Of a DNA stretch of 6,838 nucleotides, positions 6,024 to 6,838 are shown one piece after another. The position numbers and the translations under genes are program-made. The notes beneath the pieces are model-generated. The model had not been told where the DNA came from. It saw only the letters and a program-made list of their open reading frames with translations, and searched no databases. Origin of the DNA: an uncultured Flavobacteriales bacterium (lineage in GTDB: Bacteria; Bacteroidota; Bacteroidia; Flavobacteriales; CALTNV01); assembly GCA_943845485.1 (NCBI GenBank), contig CALTNV010000121.1, forward strand, positions 1 through 6,838, read 5' to 3'. The stretch's first letter is position 1. Each line of letters opens with the position of its first letter.

Positions 6024-6716
6024 TTAATCATTATTCGTAAATTTTTTATAAATATCTGGCCTTCTGGCTTTAGTTCGCTCAATAGCCTTTTCCATTCTCC
6101 ATTCATCAACTTTTTTTTGATGTCCACTTAAAAGAACCTCTGGTACTTGCCAACCTTTATAATTTGATGGTCTTGTATATACAGGTGGAGATAATAAATC
6201 ATCTTGAAAACTATCTGTTAAAGCAGAAGTTTCATCATTTAGTACACCAGGAATTAATCTAATAATTGAATCGGATAATACAGCAGCTGCTAACTCTCCA
6301 CCACTTAACACATAATCACCAATACTAATCTCTTTAGTAATATAGTGCTCCCTTAATCGTTCGTCAACACCTTTATAATGACCACAAAGAATCATAATGT
6401 TTTTAAGTGATGAAAACTGATTACTAATTTGCTGATTAAGTACCTCTCCATCAGGAGTCATATAAATGATCTCATCATATTCCCGCTCCTCTTTAAGTTT
6501 ATCAATACAATCTGCAATTGGTTGAATTTGCATCACCATACCTGCTCCCCCGCCGTATTGGTAATCGTCAACCTTTTTATGCTTGTTATTTGTATAATCT
6601 CTAATATTATGAATCACAACCTCTACTTTTCCTCTATCAATAGCTCTTTTTAAAATACTATCACTGAAAGGCCCTTCTAAAAGTTTTGGTAAAATGGTAA
6701 GTATATCTATTCGCAT
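6024..6716 (-). CDS. trmD: tRNA (guanine-37-N1)-methyltransferase
   Basis: TrmD is a cytoplasmic SPOUT-class enzyme that uses S-adenosylmethionine to methylate N1 of G37 next to the anticodon, which prevents +1 frameshifting. The protein has 230 residues from the chosen start, typical for the family. Visible motifs are [10 protein letters not shown] at the N-terminus, [15 protein letters not shown] (49-63), and the trefoil-knot cofactor site in two parts: [12 protein letters not shown] (110-121) and [16 protein letters not shown] (129-144). RLIPGVL follows, and [18 protein letters not shown] carries Asp168, the likely equivalent of the catalytic Asp169 of E. coli. The C-terminal domain has VPEVLLSGH and EWR. 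Three consecutive ATG codons open the frame (6722, 6719, 6716). The third gives the family's MRID start, but the others cannot be excluded. The gene lies upstream of rplS, a pairing common in bacteria. Confidence 0.97.
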   Translation of the reverse strand: MRIDILTILPKLLEGPFSDSILKRAIDRGKVEVVIHNIRDYTNNKHKKVDDYQYGGGAGMVMQIQPIADCIDKLKEEREYDEIIYMTPDGEVLNQQISNQFSSLKNIMILCGHYKGVDERLREHYITKEISIGDYVLSGGELAAAVLSDSIIRLIPGVLNDETSALTDSFQDDLLSPPVYTRPSNYKGWQVPEVLLSGHQKKVDEWRMEKAIERTKARRPDIYKKFTNND

Positions 6717-6738
6717 CATCATTTATAAAATATAAATA

Positions 6739-6768
6739 CAAAAATAAGGAACTAAATATTAAGATAAA
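6739..6768 (-). promoter_or_regulatory. Probable trmD promoter
   Basis: On the minus strand, TATTTTTG (6746-6739) matches TAnnTTTG. TTT (6768-6766), preceded by G, stands 19 bp upstream in the -33 position. Transcription would begin near 6732, leaving a leader of about 10-16 bases depending on which of the three ATG codons is used. No Shine-Dalgarno motif is present. Confidence 0.5.
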
Positions 6769-6780
6769 CATGCTTATATA

Positions 6781-6810
6781 TTTTTATATGTACATAGATT
6801 ATTATATTTG
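6781..6810 (+). promoter_or_regulatory. Possible promoter for a rightward gene beyond the window
   Basis: TATATTTG (6803-6810) matches the Bacteroidota -7 element on the plus strand. TTT (6781-6783) lies 19 bp upstream in the -33 position. No start codon with an open frame follows inside the window, so any gene it serves lies to the right. The sequence 6723-6838 otherwise holds no gene. Confidence 0.4.
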
Positions 6811-6838
6811 TAGCTATCATAAGAATATTTGATATTAT

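Noticed and set aside
6429..6653. 74-codon plus-strand frame
   Set aside because: It is antisense to the conserved N-terminal half of trmD and is best read as a shadow frame.

Overview
The window is strongly AT-rich on both strands and looks like chromosome from a member of the Bacteroidota, most likely class Flavobacteriia. Three kinds of evidence support this. The SucC, PurK, KdsB, L19 and TrmD proteins read like flavobacterial versions. Most start codons lack a Shine-Dalgarno sequence. Several intergenic gaps carry the Bacteroidota-type promoter (an upstream TTG-like element, about 17-19 bp, then TAnnTTTG). KdsB implies a Gram-negative envelope with Kdo-containing lipopolysaccharide. The genes are mostly housekeeping ones, and I see no phage, transposon, CRISPR, tRNA, rRNA or defence locus.

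Layout. Positions 1-763 hold the C-terminal two thirds of sucC (TCA cycle), closed by a clear intrinsic terminator. About 230 bp of very AT-rich spacer follow, then a 607-residue exported S41-type peptidase-like protein with a helical-repeat N-terminus. This is the most accessory-looking gene. It runs tail to tail with purK (purine synthesis), and a perfect 20-bp inverted repeat lies between them, overlapping the end of the peptidase gene. purK and kdsB (CMP-Kdo synthesis) diverge from a 67-bp gap that holds two closely packed promoters. kdsB overlaps by 4 bases (ATGA) a 132-residue protein that resembles the tandem HU-like (CCDC81-type) domains normally found at the N-terminus of Bacteroidota SPOR proteins, here alone. 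That gene meets, with an 8-bp tail overlap, an 81-residue single-pass membrane protein of unknown function. The latter lies beyond the terminator of rplS. rplS (ribosomal protein L19) and trmD (tRNA m1G37 methyltransferase) form the final leftward unit, with a possible divergent promoter leaving the window on the right.

How the genes relate. trmD-rplS is a common translation-related pairing. kdsB and the HU-like gene form an evident two-gene operon. The others are independent units.

The most notable points are these. The first ~20 bases are the reverse complement of the sucC sequence expected there, which suggests an inverted chimera at a contig edge. The HU-like double domain stands alone without a membrane or SPOR part. 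A perfect 20-bp inverted repeat extends into a coding region. I find no convincing sign of a new multi-gene system.
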